From the NCBI RefSeq assembly GCF_026151205.1, contig NC_087084.1:3008845-3072844 (forward strand): a stretch of 64,000 nucleotides of DNA. Direction: 5' to 3'. Below are positions 10,742-21,652 of the stretch, piece by piece; position 1 is the first letter of the stretch; each line of letters begins with the position of its first letter. The stretch is from Bolinopsis microptera. Lineage: Eukaryota > Ctenophora > Tentaculata > Lobata > Bolinopsidae. Under the pieces are notes generated by a model. It was given only the letters and a program-made list of their open reading frames with translations, was not told the origin of the DNA and searched no databases. Made by a program: the position numbers and the translations under genes.

Positions 10742-12028
10742 AATTTCCTTCTCTTAAAAACTCTATGGTAAATTAGGGTTTACTGCACTTATATTTGGGA
10801 CATAACGTATTATAAATGTGACAGGCTAATATGATAAATCATCATGACGTAGAGATAAAGCAAATCATGCTTTATTTCTGTATTGAGGTAAACAAATATA
10901 ATAGAGGACAGAAATTGAATAAATTGCATACAATAGCATTAGAATTAGACATCATAATTATTATGCTTACTAAAGGAGAATGCAAATAGGTGTAATGCCG
11001 GCAGGCTATTAACCGGCTAATAGCCATTTAACAAAACACAAGTAAGCATCGACTGTTAGGTATTTGTCCCCCCAAAATAACTGTTAGAGGCCTATTAGAG
11101 GGCTGTTACCGTAACAGCCGCGCCGGTTGTTAGAAGGCTGTCAGAATTTTCTTCAAAACAAAGACTTGACCGGGAAGGGCTGCTGGAAAAGCAGAAATCA
11201 CTTTTTAAATACAGGTTCTAAACTCTTAAATCACAAATGCCCATGTCGAAGGTGCAGCTTGGGCCCTATATAACATTGTTAAGAAAGAATATATATGAAC
11301 AGTCATCACATCCAGTGAATAAATTTGTCACTTCAATATTATAATATAAATATTCATATTATTATTTTAAACTTGACGAAATCAGCCCGGCAAAAGCACA
11401 GAAAATAAATTGGTCAAAAAGTTACCGGTGACAACATTTTCAGCTTGCAAATGGAGTTGAAAAGTCACTATTAGATACATCACAAAACCTTTGGTTGTGA
11501 TTGATATTTTTTGATGCGGTAAAAAGTTTAACTAGGGAATACTTTTAACTTAGTTGTCATCGGGAATAAATTAAAAAAGATTGTAGACGGGTCACAGTGG
11601 GTCCATACTCCATATGAAGAAATCGGAACATCATACTTATTTTAAAGTGGCATTTTGACTAGCGGGTTTCAAGTATAATATATTATAATAATATATAATA
11701 TAATTATCAATTATACAATTTCACAATACAAGACCATCTAAATTAAGTTACTACAGTTGCAGAAAATAGAAGCATATCTTATTAAATCATAGTAAAATCT
11801 ATGGGGTCAGATCTAAATGCATGAGATATTAGCAGAGTACAGAAAGGATGCGCCAACTTAAAACAATGTCTCATGAAGAGCTTGCAGAAAACATAACTGA
11901 GGAACGGCAAAAGCCAGCATGTGAAACCTTTCATCATATGAAATCTTGGGGTCAACATTCAATTGATTTCACATTTTTCTAAAGTAAACTTCTCATATGT
12001 GTATACTGCTAACTGTTGTGTAACAATC

Positions 12029-13213
12029 TCAACCAAATGTAGTAGTATTTAAAATATTATCTGTACAAACTCGGTTATTAAGAATATCCTCAGTATGATT
12101 CGCTTCTAAAACAGAAATACCATGGTAATGAACAAACACAGCAACCAAAACAAATATATGAAACATTTGATGACTTTGGCCCCAAATATCAAATTTTCCA
12201 GGAAACCATCTTTCCGGGATTTGAAACATGTACAGCATGGTTCCAAAAACATACAGACTGCCCATCAATATCATCCATCCTAAAGACGCTCTATCTAGAG
12301 CAATAGACCAGCCAAATTTAATTGCATAATGAAAAGCAGGTACTACAGCTGAGAGACCCATTGTAAGAAAAACACCTGCCCTAACATTTCGGTATTTAGG
12401 CTTATCAAACTCATCCCAAAGAGACACAAATATCCCTGATATACCCATGACACAGGTGACAACAGTGTAGACAACATAGATGGTTGGATGGCAGAAGTAA
12501 GAGTAGTACAACCAAGGCATATAGCTTCCAATAACAAGAAGAGAAATTCCAGAGTAGTCCAGACGACTAAACAACTTGAAAACTTTCGGGGAATGATTGA
12601 TAACAGCATGGAAAATACAACTGAATCCCATACACAAGGAGGCTGCAAGGAAGAATGCTGCATAGACCAGCTGCTCAGTCCAGTGCAACTTGTGTAAACG
12701 AGAAGCAAAAGCATAAATACAATATCCAACTGTCAGAAGGCTACCAATGAGATGAGTCCAGATGTTACCCGTTTCAGTGTGGATTCTGAATGCACTTAGC
12801 ATACAACCAGTAAAACTGTAAATTGGTAGACGGTTGCACCGGAGAAGAAATCTGTTATCTTTTAACCATTCTGGCAAATGAGCATAATGGACACAGTTTT
12901 TTGACCATCTCCATTGGACTTTTCCGAATGTACGTACTTTGATCCATGTTGATCCAGGGAGTTCCTGCATCCATTCACCCCATGTTTGGTCAATTGCAAT
13001 TTCTGAAGTAAATGCGCTTGATACAATTTCTGATTTAATAATATCATCTGCCCCCAAAAGCCTGTTAGCTGCATGTTTCAAGGATTGAATACTGTCAGTT
13101 TCTTCATCTTCATCATCCACAGTTTCTAAGGAAATTTCATACAATGCAATCGATTCTGAAGCCTCTAGATTTTCTTCTTTGCTGGTTGAAGGAAGTTCGC
13201 CATCTTCACCCAT
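12029..13213 (-). CDS. Adiponectin receptor-like protein (PAQR family), copy 2
   Basis: Encodes a 394-residue protein that I read as identical to the one from 4584-5768, including the zinc-ligand histidines H202, H348 and H352 and the aspartate D219. At least four base differences separate the two coding sequences (for example tct/tca in codon 65, aat/aac in codon 106, tac/tat in codon 231, gtt/gtg in codon 263) and all those I found are silent. The genes are tail to tail, with 6.3 kb between the stop codons. Upstream sequence is shared for about 230 bp and further beyond the left-arm LINE. Whether both copies are expressed cannot be told from sequence. An assembly of two haplotypes into one inverted structure is the alternative to a true duplicate. 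Confidence 0.93.
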   Translation of the reverse strand: MGEDGELPSTSKEENLEASESIALYEISLETVDDEDEETDSIQSLKHAANRLLGADDIIKSEIVSSAFTSEIAIDQTWGEWMQELPGSTWIKVRTFGKVQWRWSKNCVHYAHLPEWLKDNRFLLRCNRLPIYSFTGCMLSAFRIHTETGNIWTHLIGSLLTVGYCIYAFASRLHKLHWTEQLVYAAFFLAASLCMGFSCIFHAVINHSPKVFKLFSRLDYSGISLLVIGSYMPWLYYSYFCHPTIYVVYTVVTCVMGISGIFVSLWDEFDKPKYRNVRAGVFLTMGLSAVVPAFHYAIKFGWSIALDRASLGWMILMGSLYVFGTMLYMFQIPERWFPGKFDIWGQSHQMFHIFVLVAVFVHYHGISVLEANHTEDILNNRVCTDNILNTTTFG

Positions 13214-14167
13214 AGCTATATGATAGAGTTTCAGGAACTATCTTACATGCTGACAAGTCCAATACAACAGTACTGGAAACCTTGATTACAGATCACATGT
13301 GCACTTATTCTTGCTACAACTGAGGGAAAATGGTAAGTTAAGAGTCACAATGATACAAATAAATAAGTAGGACAAACCTTTATGAAAAAATAATCTTTAG
13401 TATTGAATTACGTTCAAAGAATTTATTCAGCTAAAGAATGATACAATATGATATACAATTGCTCATGATTTATGATTGTGCTCTGCCAATTGCATCACTT
13501 GATTTAATTTATTGTGTATATATATATATATTGTTTGAATGACCTTTACTATTAAAAAATGATACAATATGACAGTATTAGTAAGTCTGCATGGTTAGAT
13601 GGTAGATACGTGTCATAAAATCTTTTAATATTGCACTCTATGTTTGAAACGATATTCACATCTCATCTACTGATGTTAAAAATATCTGTACCATATTCTA
13701 CTGATTTCTCTTGGAGAATTTCTCTTTAGACTCTTAACTTGCGAACAAATTGAAGCAGCAAACTTTAGGCTAGAAACTTTATTGAATTGAAATAATCATT
13801 CCACGTAACAACGTCTTCTTCAGTTCTGTAATAAAATTGTTAAACATGTGTAAAAATTAACGACGGAAAGAAATTTAAAATAACATTAAAACAAAAACAG
13901 AGAAATAAAATTTACGAAATATGACCCAAAAATGTAATTGCAAAAAATGTCAAAACAACAAAAAATATACGACAAGAAGAAATGTAAGCTAATACAACTA
14001 AATACTGTACTACTCATGATACTAAACTAATTAGTAAACGTAAAACTGGTTGTTCAGAATTCACAGTTCATGTGTAAAAACTAATGATAAAATCAGCACT
14101 TAAGCAACGATAACTCGGTTGTCATGGTTACTATCCAAGATAGTCCTATCAATACATTATTTACTAG

Positions 14168-14992
14168 TTAAACATCGACTAAATATTTGTACAAATAACT
14201 CAACTCAGAACGATCATTCATTTCAGGACTTAATCTCAATATATACATCGCTTCTACAATCTTTCTACAAACAGTTTTACTCTGTAAATCAAGTAACTTA
14301 AAAGATAAAACTGGGGTTCGGTTAGGATGTAGAGATGCGTAGTGCTGTCCCACCCCATTCTCTGGATGTGCTCTAGGATTCCTAGCAGCCTGTCTGTGCT
14401 CCATCAGACGAGCATGGAGGCTTCTCTCAGTTTCCCCACAGTATCTCTTACCACATAACTCGCAAGTAACTAAGTAAATAGCTCCTTTTGTTGAGCATGT
14501 TGTTCCTGTGAGTCTAGGGCAGATCTCACAATTGTTAGGGTTACCAAGGTCACAAGTCTTCTTATCCAGTGGACGAGAGCGGCAGAAGATGTCCTGTAAC
14601 TTCTTACCAGGTGTAAAAATAACTCTGATGGGGAGTTTGTTAGATTTGATGTAGTTGCGAATCTTATTACAAATTGTTCCAGAGATGAATGGTAAGGTGA
14701 GTGGGACAGAGTCAGGTGTGGTTTGACGTCTTCTCCTAGTCCTCCTGTTCCTTGCGTTATGACTCAGAGGTTGGTGTCCATTTTTCTTTAAGAGATCATC
14801 GATGATATTAACTGAATGATCGAGTTCCTGGGGTCCTGAGGAAGCAATGGTGGCATTACGGTAGAAGTTCTTCTTACACTCCTCCTTCACTGAGTCCGGG
14901 TGGTGTGACTTCTGGTGTAATGTTATCCCCTTGTTCTGGGTTTTCCTGTAGAATCTGTGGTGCACTTTTCCTACCTCTAAGTCATAACGCAA
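14168..14992 (-). pseudogene. Penelope-like GIY-YIG endonuclease fragment (minus copy)
   Basis: 274 codons open. The C-terminal half holds a GIY-YIG nuclease: AIYLVTCELCGKRYCGETE, then SLHARLMEHR, then IVEAMYILRLSPEMNDR. A cysteine-rich linker precedes it (CDLGNPNNCEICP, later TTCST), as in Penelope-like proteins, where it lies between reverse transcriptase and nuclease. In full elements the nuclease makes the nick that primes reverse transcription at the target. No RT motifs are present upstream, so the copy is 5'-truncated and the apparent ATG at 14992 lies in the junction with the plus copy. The stop is followed by about 460 bp of untranslated end. Confidence 0.85.
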
Positions 14993-15576
14993 GGAACAGG
15001 AGGACTAGGAGAAGACGTCAAACCACACCTGACTCTGTCCCACTCACCTTACCATTCATCTCTGGAACAATTTGTAATAAGATTCGCAACTACATCAAAT
15101 CTAACAAACTCCCCATCAGAGTTATTTTTACACCTGGTAAGAAGTTACAGGACATCTTCTGCCGCTCTCGTCCACTGGATAAGAAGACTTGTGACCTTGG
15201 TAACCCTAACAATTGTGAGATCTGCCCTAGACTCACAGGAACAACATGCTCAACAAAAGGAGCTATTTACTTAGTTACTTGCGAGTTATGTGGTAAGAGA
15301 TACTGTGGGGAAACTGAGAGAAGCCTCCATGCTCGTCTGATGGAGCACAGACAGGCTGCTAGGAATCCTAGAGCACATCCAGAGAATGGGGTTGGACAGC
15401 ACTACGCATCTCTACATCCTAACCGAACCCCAGTTTTATCTTTTAAGTTACTTGATTTACAGAGTAAAACTGTTCGTAGAAAGATTGTAGAAGCGATGTA
15501 TATATTGAGATTAAGTCCTGAAATGAATGATCGTTCTGAGTTGAGTTATTTGTACAAATATTTAGTCGATGTTTAA
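14905..15576 (+). pseudogene. Penelope-like GIY-YIG endonuclease fragment (plus copy)
   Basis: Shares about 196 residues with the minus copy, starting from PLSHNARNRRTRRRRQTTP; I found one residue difference (TVRRKI here, TVCRKI there). The first 26 residues come from the antisense of the loop and are not real element protein. GIY-YIG residues are intact (IYL, YCGE, R of SLHARL, E of VEAMY). No reverse transcriptase domain is present, so it cannot be autonomous. Confidence 0.85.
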
Positions 15577-16851
15577 CTAGTAAATAATGTATTGATAGGA
15601 CTATCTTGGATAGTAACCATGACAACCGAGTTATCGTTGCTTAAGTGCTGATTTTATCATTAGTTTTTACACATGAACTGTGAATTCTGAACAACCAGTT
15701 TTACGTTTACTAATTAGTTTAGTATCATGAGTAGTACAGTATTTAGTTGTATTAGCTTACATTTCTTCTTGTCGTATATTTTTTGTTGTTTTGACATTTT
15801 TTGCAATTACATTTTTGGGTCATATTTCGTAAATTTTATTTCTCTGTTTTTGTTTTAATGTTATTTTAAATTTCTTTCCGTCGTTAATTTTTACACATGT
15901 TTAACAATTTTATTACAGAACTGAAGAAGACGTTGTTACGTGGAATGATTATTTCAATTCAATAAAGTTTCTAGCCTAAAGTTTGCTGCTTCAATTTGTT
16001 CGCAAGTTAAGAGTCTAAAGAGAAATTCTCCAAGAGAAATCAAGTTCAAATGCGACTCATAAATATAGCCCCCTTGAACTACATATTCTACTGATTCACT
16101 AAATATATTAAAGGTTTCTAAAAGATCTCCACAGATTCTTCTTTCAGCTTACGAATTTCCAACCTGCTGTGTGTGGGTGTCAAGATGCACCCACGAAACT
16201 CAGCTCATTCTGTGACAAATATTAAAATTTAATATTTAATACTCATCCGGCAATTGTATTAAATTTAATAAATACGCCAACCAAAGATGCACGCAGTGAA
16301 AGAAGAAGTAGTAAAAAGTTGTAAGCAGTAAGCGTCACGAAAATAGAAGAGTAACCTAAAAGTAGAAAAACCAAGAAAGTGTATTTTGTATAAACATTGA
16401 TTTAATTAGTAATATATAATCGGGTAGTAAGTGTTAGGGAGGTTAGTGACCAGTGAGAGTCAGTGAGTGGTTTATATTTCTATAGTGTTATTTTAAATGT
16501 TAATAACACATTCTATTTCAGATTAATTTTTAATAATTCCGCCGTTGCAGGCCCTTACAACTGGGGAAATCAGGCTTTGATATCCATAAACACGATTTAA
16601 GATAATAAAGCGGATTTTGCTCTAATCAGAGCCCTCTCGCTTGCAGTAGCGCGCGACCGCCGAAGTATATTCTAAAAGTAAAAGTAAGTAAGAGTAAAAA
16701 TTATGACATAACATCATCACACATGTCTACAAAGTATCAAATCACTATATGGAAAAATATAAATATCTTTCCACCAAAATTAATAAATTATTAACTACAA
16801 CTTTATTAAAAAATATCAAATAAGTTCAAAAAGCATCTCCAAAAGATAACC

Positions 16852-17925
16852 CTATTCATACTTCCCAGTGGAATAAAGATTTATAAATAACTTTTTTGCC
16901 ACAAAAGGGTGGAAATAAAGATAATCGTTATGCTTCTCTTTATTACTAACATAGCTAGGTCCTTCAATTCTCCCTAATACTTCATTTGAAACATTCCAAA
17001 AATGTGAATCATTAGAAATATCCTTAGAAGTCATATCTTTCTTAAACCCTTCTAATTTAATCTTAAAACTTAAAACAGTCACCGAGTTCTTAACATCTGG
17101 AGGAAGTTTGTTCCAGTAAGGAATAACTCGCTCTGGAAGAAATGAACTTTGGAGATTCCTAATCTTCGCCATACTCTTACAACATCTGTTGGATGATACA
17201 AGATTAAGACCAGATCTGCTCACTTTGAACAAATCGGAGCCGTACTCGGTCAAACCATTAATAACCTTAAAAGCTTCAATAAGGTCCCCACGTATTCGCC
17301 GCTCTGCCAGCGTTGTCAAATTGAGAATTTCCAGTCTACGGCTGTAAGGAAGAGTACCCACCTCATTAATAAGACGGGTAAACCGCCTCTGGACGCTCTC
17401 CAGCTCCAAAACAATTTTTTTTTTTTTTTTTTTTTAATTATTCAAACAATATACACATAATATAGCAATGACCCTATATAAAAACAAACCTTTAAGAATA
17501 TAAAAAATTCCCTAAACACTCAAAAATTACCCTTGGCCTTGTGCTCCAAAACAATCCCCCAACTTCCATGAGCCGCAACTGGATTCCACAATTGGACACA
17601 ATACTCTAGATGAGGTCTTATTAAAGCTTTATAGATGGTTATCATAACTCCTTTTTCCCTTATTACTAAATTCCTTATAATCCAACATATCATACGATTT
17701 GCTTTAGAAATGCATGCTTTTATCTGCTCATTCCAAAGCAAGGAGTTATGGGTAATAACCCCCCAAGTCTTTTTCCTGAGCAGATGCTTCAAGTTCTACA
17801 CCATTAACAAAATAATTTAAGTTAGGATTACTATTAAGATTAACAGACCATTGTCCTTCTACAAAAACTCTCATAGCTTCCTATCTGTTCGAAAATCCTT
17901 TATAACATTTAATACTTTTCTCTTA
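16852..17925 (-). pseudogene. LINE reverse-transcriptase C-terminal region, broken
   Basis: Read on the minus strand, the protein runs NYFVNGVELEASAQEKDLG (about 17830-17765), a frame shift, then LLWNEQIKACISKANRM and IYKALIRPHLEYCVQLWNP (17792-17556). After a 127-bp insertion it continues LESVQRRFTRLINEVGTLP, RRLEILNLTTLAERRIRGDL and LPERVIPYWNKLP to the stop at 16852. This is the thumb and C-terminal part common to CR1/Jockey-type LINEs. The catalytic YADD region is missing. At least one frame shift and one insertion make it dead. The last part overlaps the outer edge of the right arm. Confidence 0.88.
17416..17542 (-). mobile_element. Short poly(A)-tailed retro-insertion with 13-bp TSD
   Basis: A run of 20 T (17416-17435 on plus, hence a 3' poly(A) on minus) is followed by 107 bp of single-copy-looking sequence. 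The target duplication GCTCCAAAACAAT is exact (17403-17415 and 17543-17555), and removing one copy rejoins the LINE frame. This is the signature of LINE-machinery retrotransposition of a short RNA. I see no tRNA-like A or B box, so a SINE, a truncated mRNA end or a small RNA are all possible. Confidence 0.85.
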
Positions 17926-17932
17926 ATTGACG

Positions 17933-18045
17933 ATGTCAATTCATGGCAGCTCGGCGCGGCACAGTAGCGCATCTCGCCGATCTAGATGTCGCTGTGAGAA
18001 GCCTCATTGAGTGCGCGGCGCGGCACAGTAACGCATCGCGCTACA
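17933..18045 (-). mobile_element. ~113-bp MITE, copy 2, 9-bp TSD
   Basis: Same family as 1218-1334, reverse orientation. Flanked by ACTTTTCTC (17924-17932 and 18046-18054). Inside is a tandem half-repeat: the core gcGCGGCACAGTArCGCAT occurs twice (near 17955-17975 and 18016-18036). Confidence 0.85.
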
Positions 18046-18054
18046 ACTTTTCTC

Positions 18055-18943
18055 CTATAAACACCAAATCCTTCCAATTTAGACAGAAGTTTAAAGTGGG
18101 GGGCTGTGAAACAAGCGCGTCACGCTGTACACGTAGACACATGGCTATGTGAAAAGCGGATTGACAAGCTCCCACTGCGAGCTGATCATTCGCGAGGTGA
18201 AAATGAGCGCTGGGGACGATCTCTCTGAAATTTTACCTGTTGGTTCAGTGGACGATTTTAGCCACAGCGCCTTAAATTTAGCACGATCGTCCATAATCAC
18301 ACAAAGTTACAGCTAATTTAGTGATGTAAACACTCGTCGCAATATACTGGAATTGAATCGAGCGCGTTACTATGGTTACTGCGCGTTGATATGGTTACTA
18401 GATTTAGATTAGATTCATCGTTTTAGCGCGCGTAGCATGTAGCATTATTACAATTCTATCATATTGTCATATTATTATTAGATGCACGAGTTTAGCTGCA
18501 TTTTACATTTAATTTCAGGAATCTGCAAGATTTGTAATCGATTAGATAATATTTAATTTCGTTCTTCATTCCTTGCTTGGCGGTCCTCATTTATGTATGT
18601 ATTTTACCTGGGAGCGGGAACTCCAGGCTACGCTTTTCATTAACCGGGATGTAATTTTCATAAACCGATTAGAGTTTAGTCAGTATGACATGCTGATCGC
18701 CGCCAGACAGTTGAAAATTTGTTTCATACACATAAAATTGATTGTGTCATATCTGAGTTCTTGGCTGTATTTCGAAACCTCAGTCAGTTGTGGGTTTTTA
18801 CCGGCCTAAATAAAAAGTCAAGTTTACAGGACATTTCTGGGGAACCTTACTATGTGTTTTACTTAACAAGATCAAAGATGCGAAGGTGAGGAAAAGGAAG
18901 CGTGCATTCGAGAGCGTATCATTTTGTACATTATATTACCCCG
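18055..18943. other. No gene seen
   Basis: Open frames are short and unrecognised. GC-rich words (gcgcg) occur near 18360-18430. Nothing further can be supported. Confidence 0.5.
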
Positions 18944-18951
18944 ATCTGAAG

Positions 18952-19772
18952 CAGGAGGTGACCGGGATTGGCAATTTTGAGTTATCCCGGTCCCGGTCAA
19001 CCGGGTCAAGTCACATTTTTCATCCCGGTCGCGGTCCCGGTCAAATGCTGATTTATGATCCCGGTCCCGGTTAATTCAGGATTCTTGGTCCCGGTCAATC
19101 ACTCAAATTTGCCGGGATTTTGACCGGGATCTTTTAATAATTTCATTCACTGTGATTTTAAGTTTTTACTTTCATTCATTGTGAATTTCATCTTTAAACA
19201 ATCTCTGAGCCAAATAAAACAATGTTTAAAATTGCTAAATAAGTTTAGGTAACTAATATCGTTACATAACTCATAAGTGCAAACTAACATCAAGTTTTCA
19301 ACTCGGGCTACGCCCAATTGTCAATTGGAGAATGAAACTGTTGAATAATTTGAGGGATCATTGACTGAGGAATGAGGGTGAACTTGAGTAATCAGTACAT
19401 GAACATTATTGGTGTAGTACATTAGGCCCATGCCCCATATTGACGGGTTTTTTCTAGTTTATTCTAATTTAATATTCTAGTTATTACTTATTCAAATTGT
19501 TCAATTATAATGTAAATGAAAGTTGCAGCTTTCAATATGAGAATACCAGTTTTGGTCCCGGTCATCCCGGTCAAATCCCGGTAAAATCCCGGTCATCCCG
19601 AAAAAATTGTATTGTTGGTCCCGGTCCTGGTCCCGGTAAGATAGAAATCCCAGAAATTATTGGTCCCGGTCCCGGTCACGGTAAATTGATAATCTCAGTC
19701 CCGGTCCCGGTCAAGTCACATTTTGTATCCCGGTCCCGGTCAGGCCTAAAATCATGTCCCGGTCACCTCCTG
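18952..19772. mobile_element. hAT nonautonomous element with subterminal CCGG arrays
   Basis: Perfect 15-bp terminal inverted repeat CAGGAGGTGACCGGG (18952-18966) against CCCGGTCACCTCCTG (19758-19772), and an exact 8-bp target duplication ATCTGAAG (18944-18951 and 19773-19780). A CAG terminus and 8-bp duplication are hallmarks of hAT elements. About 11 CCGG-centred motifs (CCCGGTC) lie in the left 190 bp and about 13 in the right 220 bp, with none in the central 410 bp. hAT transposases are known to bind short subterminal repeats, which would explain the arrays. No transposase is encoded. Confidence 0.95.
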
Positions 19773-19780
19773 ATCTGAAG

Positions 19781-21652
19781 TTTGATGACTAGAAAACAGT
19801 GAATACAATTAATGTTTATTAATATTATTATCGAACTTCATATTATATTGTTTATCCTAAGTAAAGATCTGATAACTCTACAACAGGGATCGGTTAAACT
19901 ATAAATGGAAACAATTTAAATACTGAAACATAAACTAGTGTTAACATATCTATAATACGTTAACTTAAAACTTAATTACATCAACTTGCAAGATTTAAAA
20001 AATTTTCCCTATAAAATACAGAGGCAATATCAAATATGGCACAGTTCAGTCAAATGAAAAAATCTGTTTGTTGATGGCACTGAAGAATATTTTGAAAAAA
20101 GCTACGATGAAAGTTGAAGGAACAGTTAAAGGAACACTATACCAATTTCAGAATGTAAATTTTCGTGTTTAAATATCATACTTTATAAGGTATAAAGTTT
20201 CGTATTATTAATCAAAAGTTGGTGTAATATCACACGTAACACGTTTTAGATATTAAACAGAAGAAAGTTTTTTGTCCTAGATCAAGAGCTGCTCATTTCT
20301 CACAAGCAGTGTGGTCGGGGTTCTGTTCTTCGATTCTTGCTGCCTTTGTCTTTCGCACGCAAGTAGGAGTACCCTGAGGATTAGAGGCAATAATAATAAT
20401 AACGCTTTATTTGTATACCGCTTAGGCCGTATAATCAACCATGAATTATTAAAATTTTATAGTTCTACAATTGGAACCTGCGACTTGTTTTGCAGTGAAT
20501 CACAATCCAGACGAAATGTGTAATTTTAAAAAGTATAGGTACACACCTGTCCGTAGTTTCTCGTACATCACGCGTGACGTCCGGCTAGAAGGAGTTTCTC
20601 CCAGGTCTGCTGTCTAGGAAGAGAGAATGGGAGATGAGAGCTGTTTGAGCTTTATGACTTCACTTAACAGCCAGAGGTGCCATAAGCTAACTCGTCGTAA
20701 ATTGCGAGCTCTGGCAGGTATCCTCGGGTGATTGTCAGATGAGATGGTGGTCCAAAAGAAACTGCTGGGAGCCTGACAGAAAACCGTATTGCAAGCCCCG
20801 AAACGGTGTCAGGTTTGTGACTGAAGATTCTGATCAAGCTCAGGGTTGAGTCTACACAGTGTCGCCACTTGCCGATGCCAGTTGATGCGACAGGACACTG
20901 ATTTAAGTGGGAAGTTGTGTCTAAGAAACAGCGTGTGGTTCGGGTGCCGGTTGAACGCATGTAATAGGGAGGGTATATCCGTATTTCGCTGCTAGGAGGT
21001 GGTCCGCAGATTGCGTGAAGATGCCTACTTTTAAACCTATCAATAGGTTCAATAGGTAGGTGCTAGTGATGCAGTCCTTGACCCGGAAGCTAAGGCTTCC
21101 CCGTTTCTCGCTCATTTGTGCTCCGATGTTCTTGTGACCTCTGCAGGGGTCAAGTGCAGGATGAGGGACATGGCCGACCAGGAGAAGGTTGTTTTTGAGA
21201 GGTATTTTTATACAGTTTAACTGTATCATTACCCTTGGAAATCTCTCGACCCAAACGATGCCAAATTCTGCCTCCGAGCACAAGTACTTTGTAGGGGGTC
21301 AGCGAGTCATTTCATGTCTATTGTTCAATGTCGTTGAGTACAGGGGAAGTTAGCTGCTGTCTACTGCCGTTATTCTCCAATTCTTAGAGTTCGTCTTTCG
21401 CACGTGAGTAAGTTTCCTGGGGAAAATAAATAGTCAACCAAAAATTATTAATAATAAACATAGATGGACTTCCCACAATTATAACCAGTAAATCTGACAC
21501 CTGCTAGCTGGCGTAAATTTAAAATTTAACACGCAGTGCGCGCGCCGCGCGCTAAAAATATCTCAAATTTGAAAACTGATGTGGTTTTTACCGAAAATCG
21601 AATTCGCGCCAGCCGCCATCAGAAGATGCAGTAGATGAATTCATAAATTTGG
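19781..21652. other. No gene seen
   Basis: No convincing coding frame. A stretch aataataataataacgcttt (20387-20406) followed by taccgcttaggccgtata resembles the 3' end of a retroelement, and part of it recurs inverted at 30938-30952. Two stretches with gtctttcgcac (about 20347 and 21392) recur about 1 kb apart. Functions unknown. Confidence 0.4.

Larger units (their letters stand above)
13707..16081. mobile_element. Penelope-like element, two truncated copies head to head
   Basis: A 15-bp target duplication CATATTCTACTGATT flanks the insertion (13692-13706 and 16082-16096), and the left arm near 2600 keeps the empty site. The insert is an inverted repeat: 13707-14771 on the minus strand and 14974-16041 on the plus strand, with a 202-bp loop (14772-14973) that extends the minus copy. 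A 40-bp tail (16042-16081) follows only the plus copy. Inverted partial copies and a short one-sided tail are known features of Penelope-like elements. Only the GIY-YIG endonuclease end of the protein is present; the reverse transcriptase domain is missing. Confidence 0.9.
10742..16955 (-). repeat. Right arm of giant inverted duplication
   Basis: Inverted counterpart of 1640-8955. It lacks the LINE and E1 found in the left arm and instead carries a Penelope-like insertion at 13707-16081. Outside that insertion and the AdipoR gene it contains no other gene. The outer edge is inside a LINE tail (16852-16955); the inner edge is inside a pogo-like MITE. Confidence 0.93.

Noticed and set aside
13707-16081. 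Hammerhead ribozyme in the Penelope ends
   Set aside because: Such ribozymes are known in this class, but I could not find the full conserved core (CTGATGA with GAAA) by eye.
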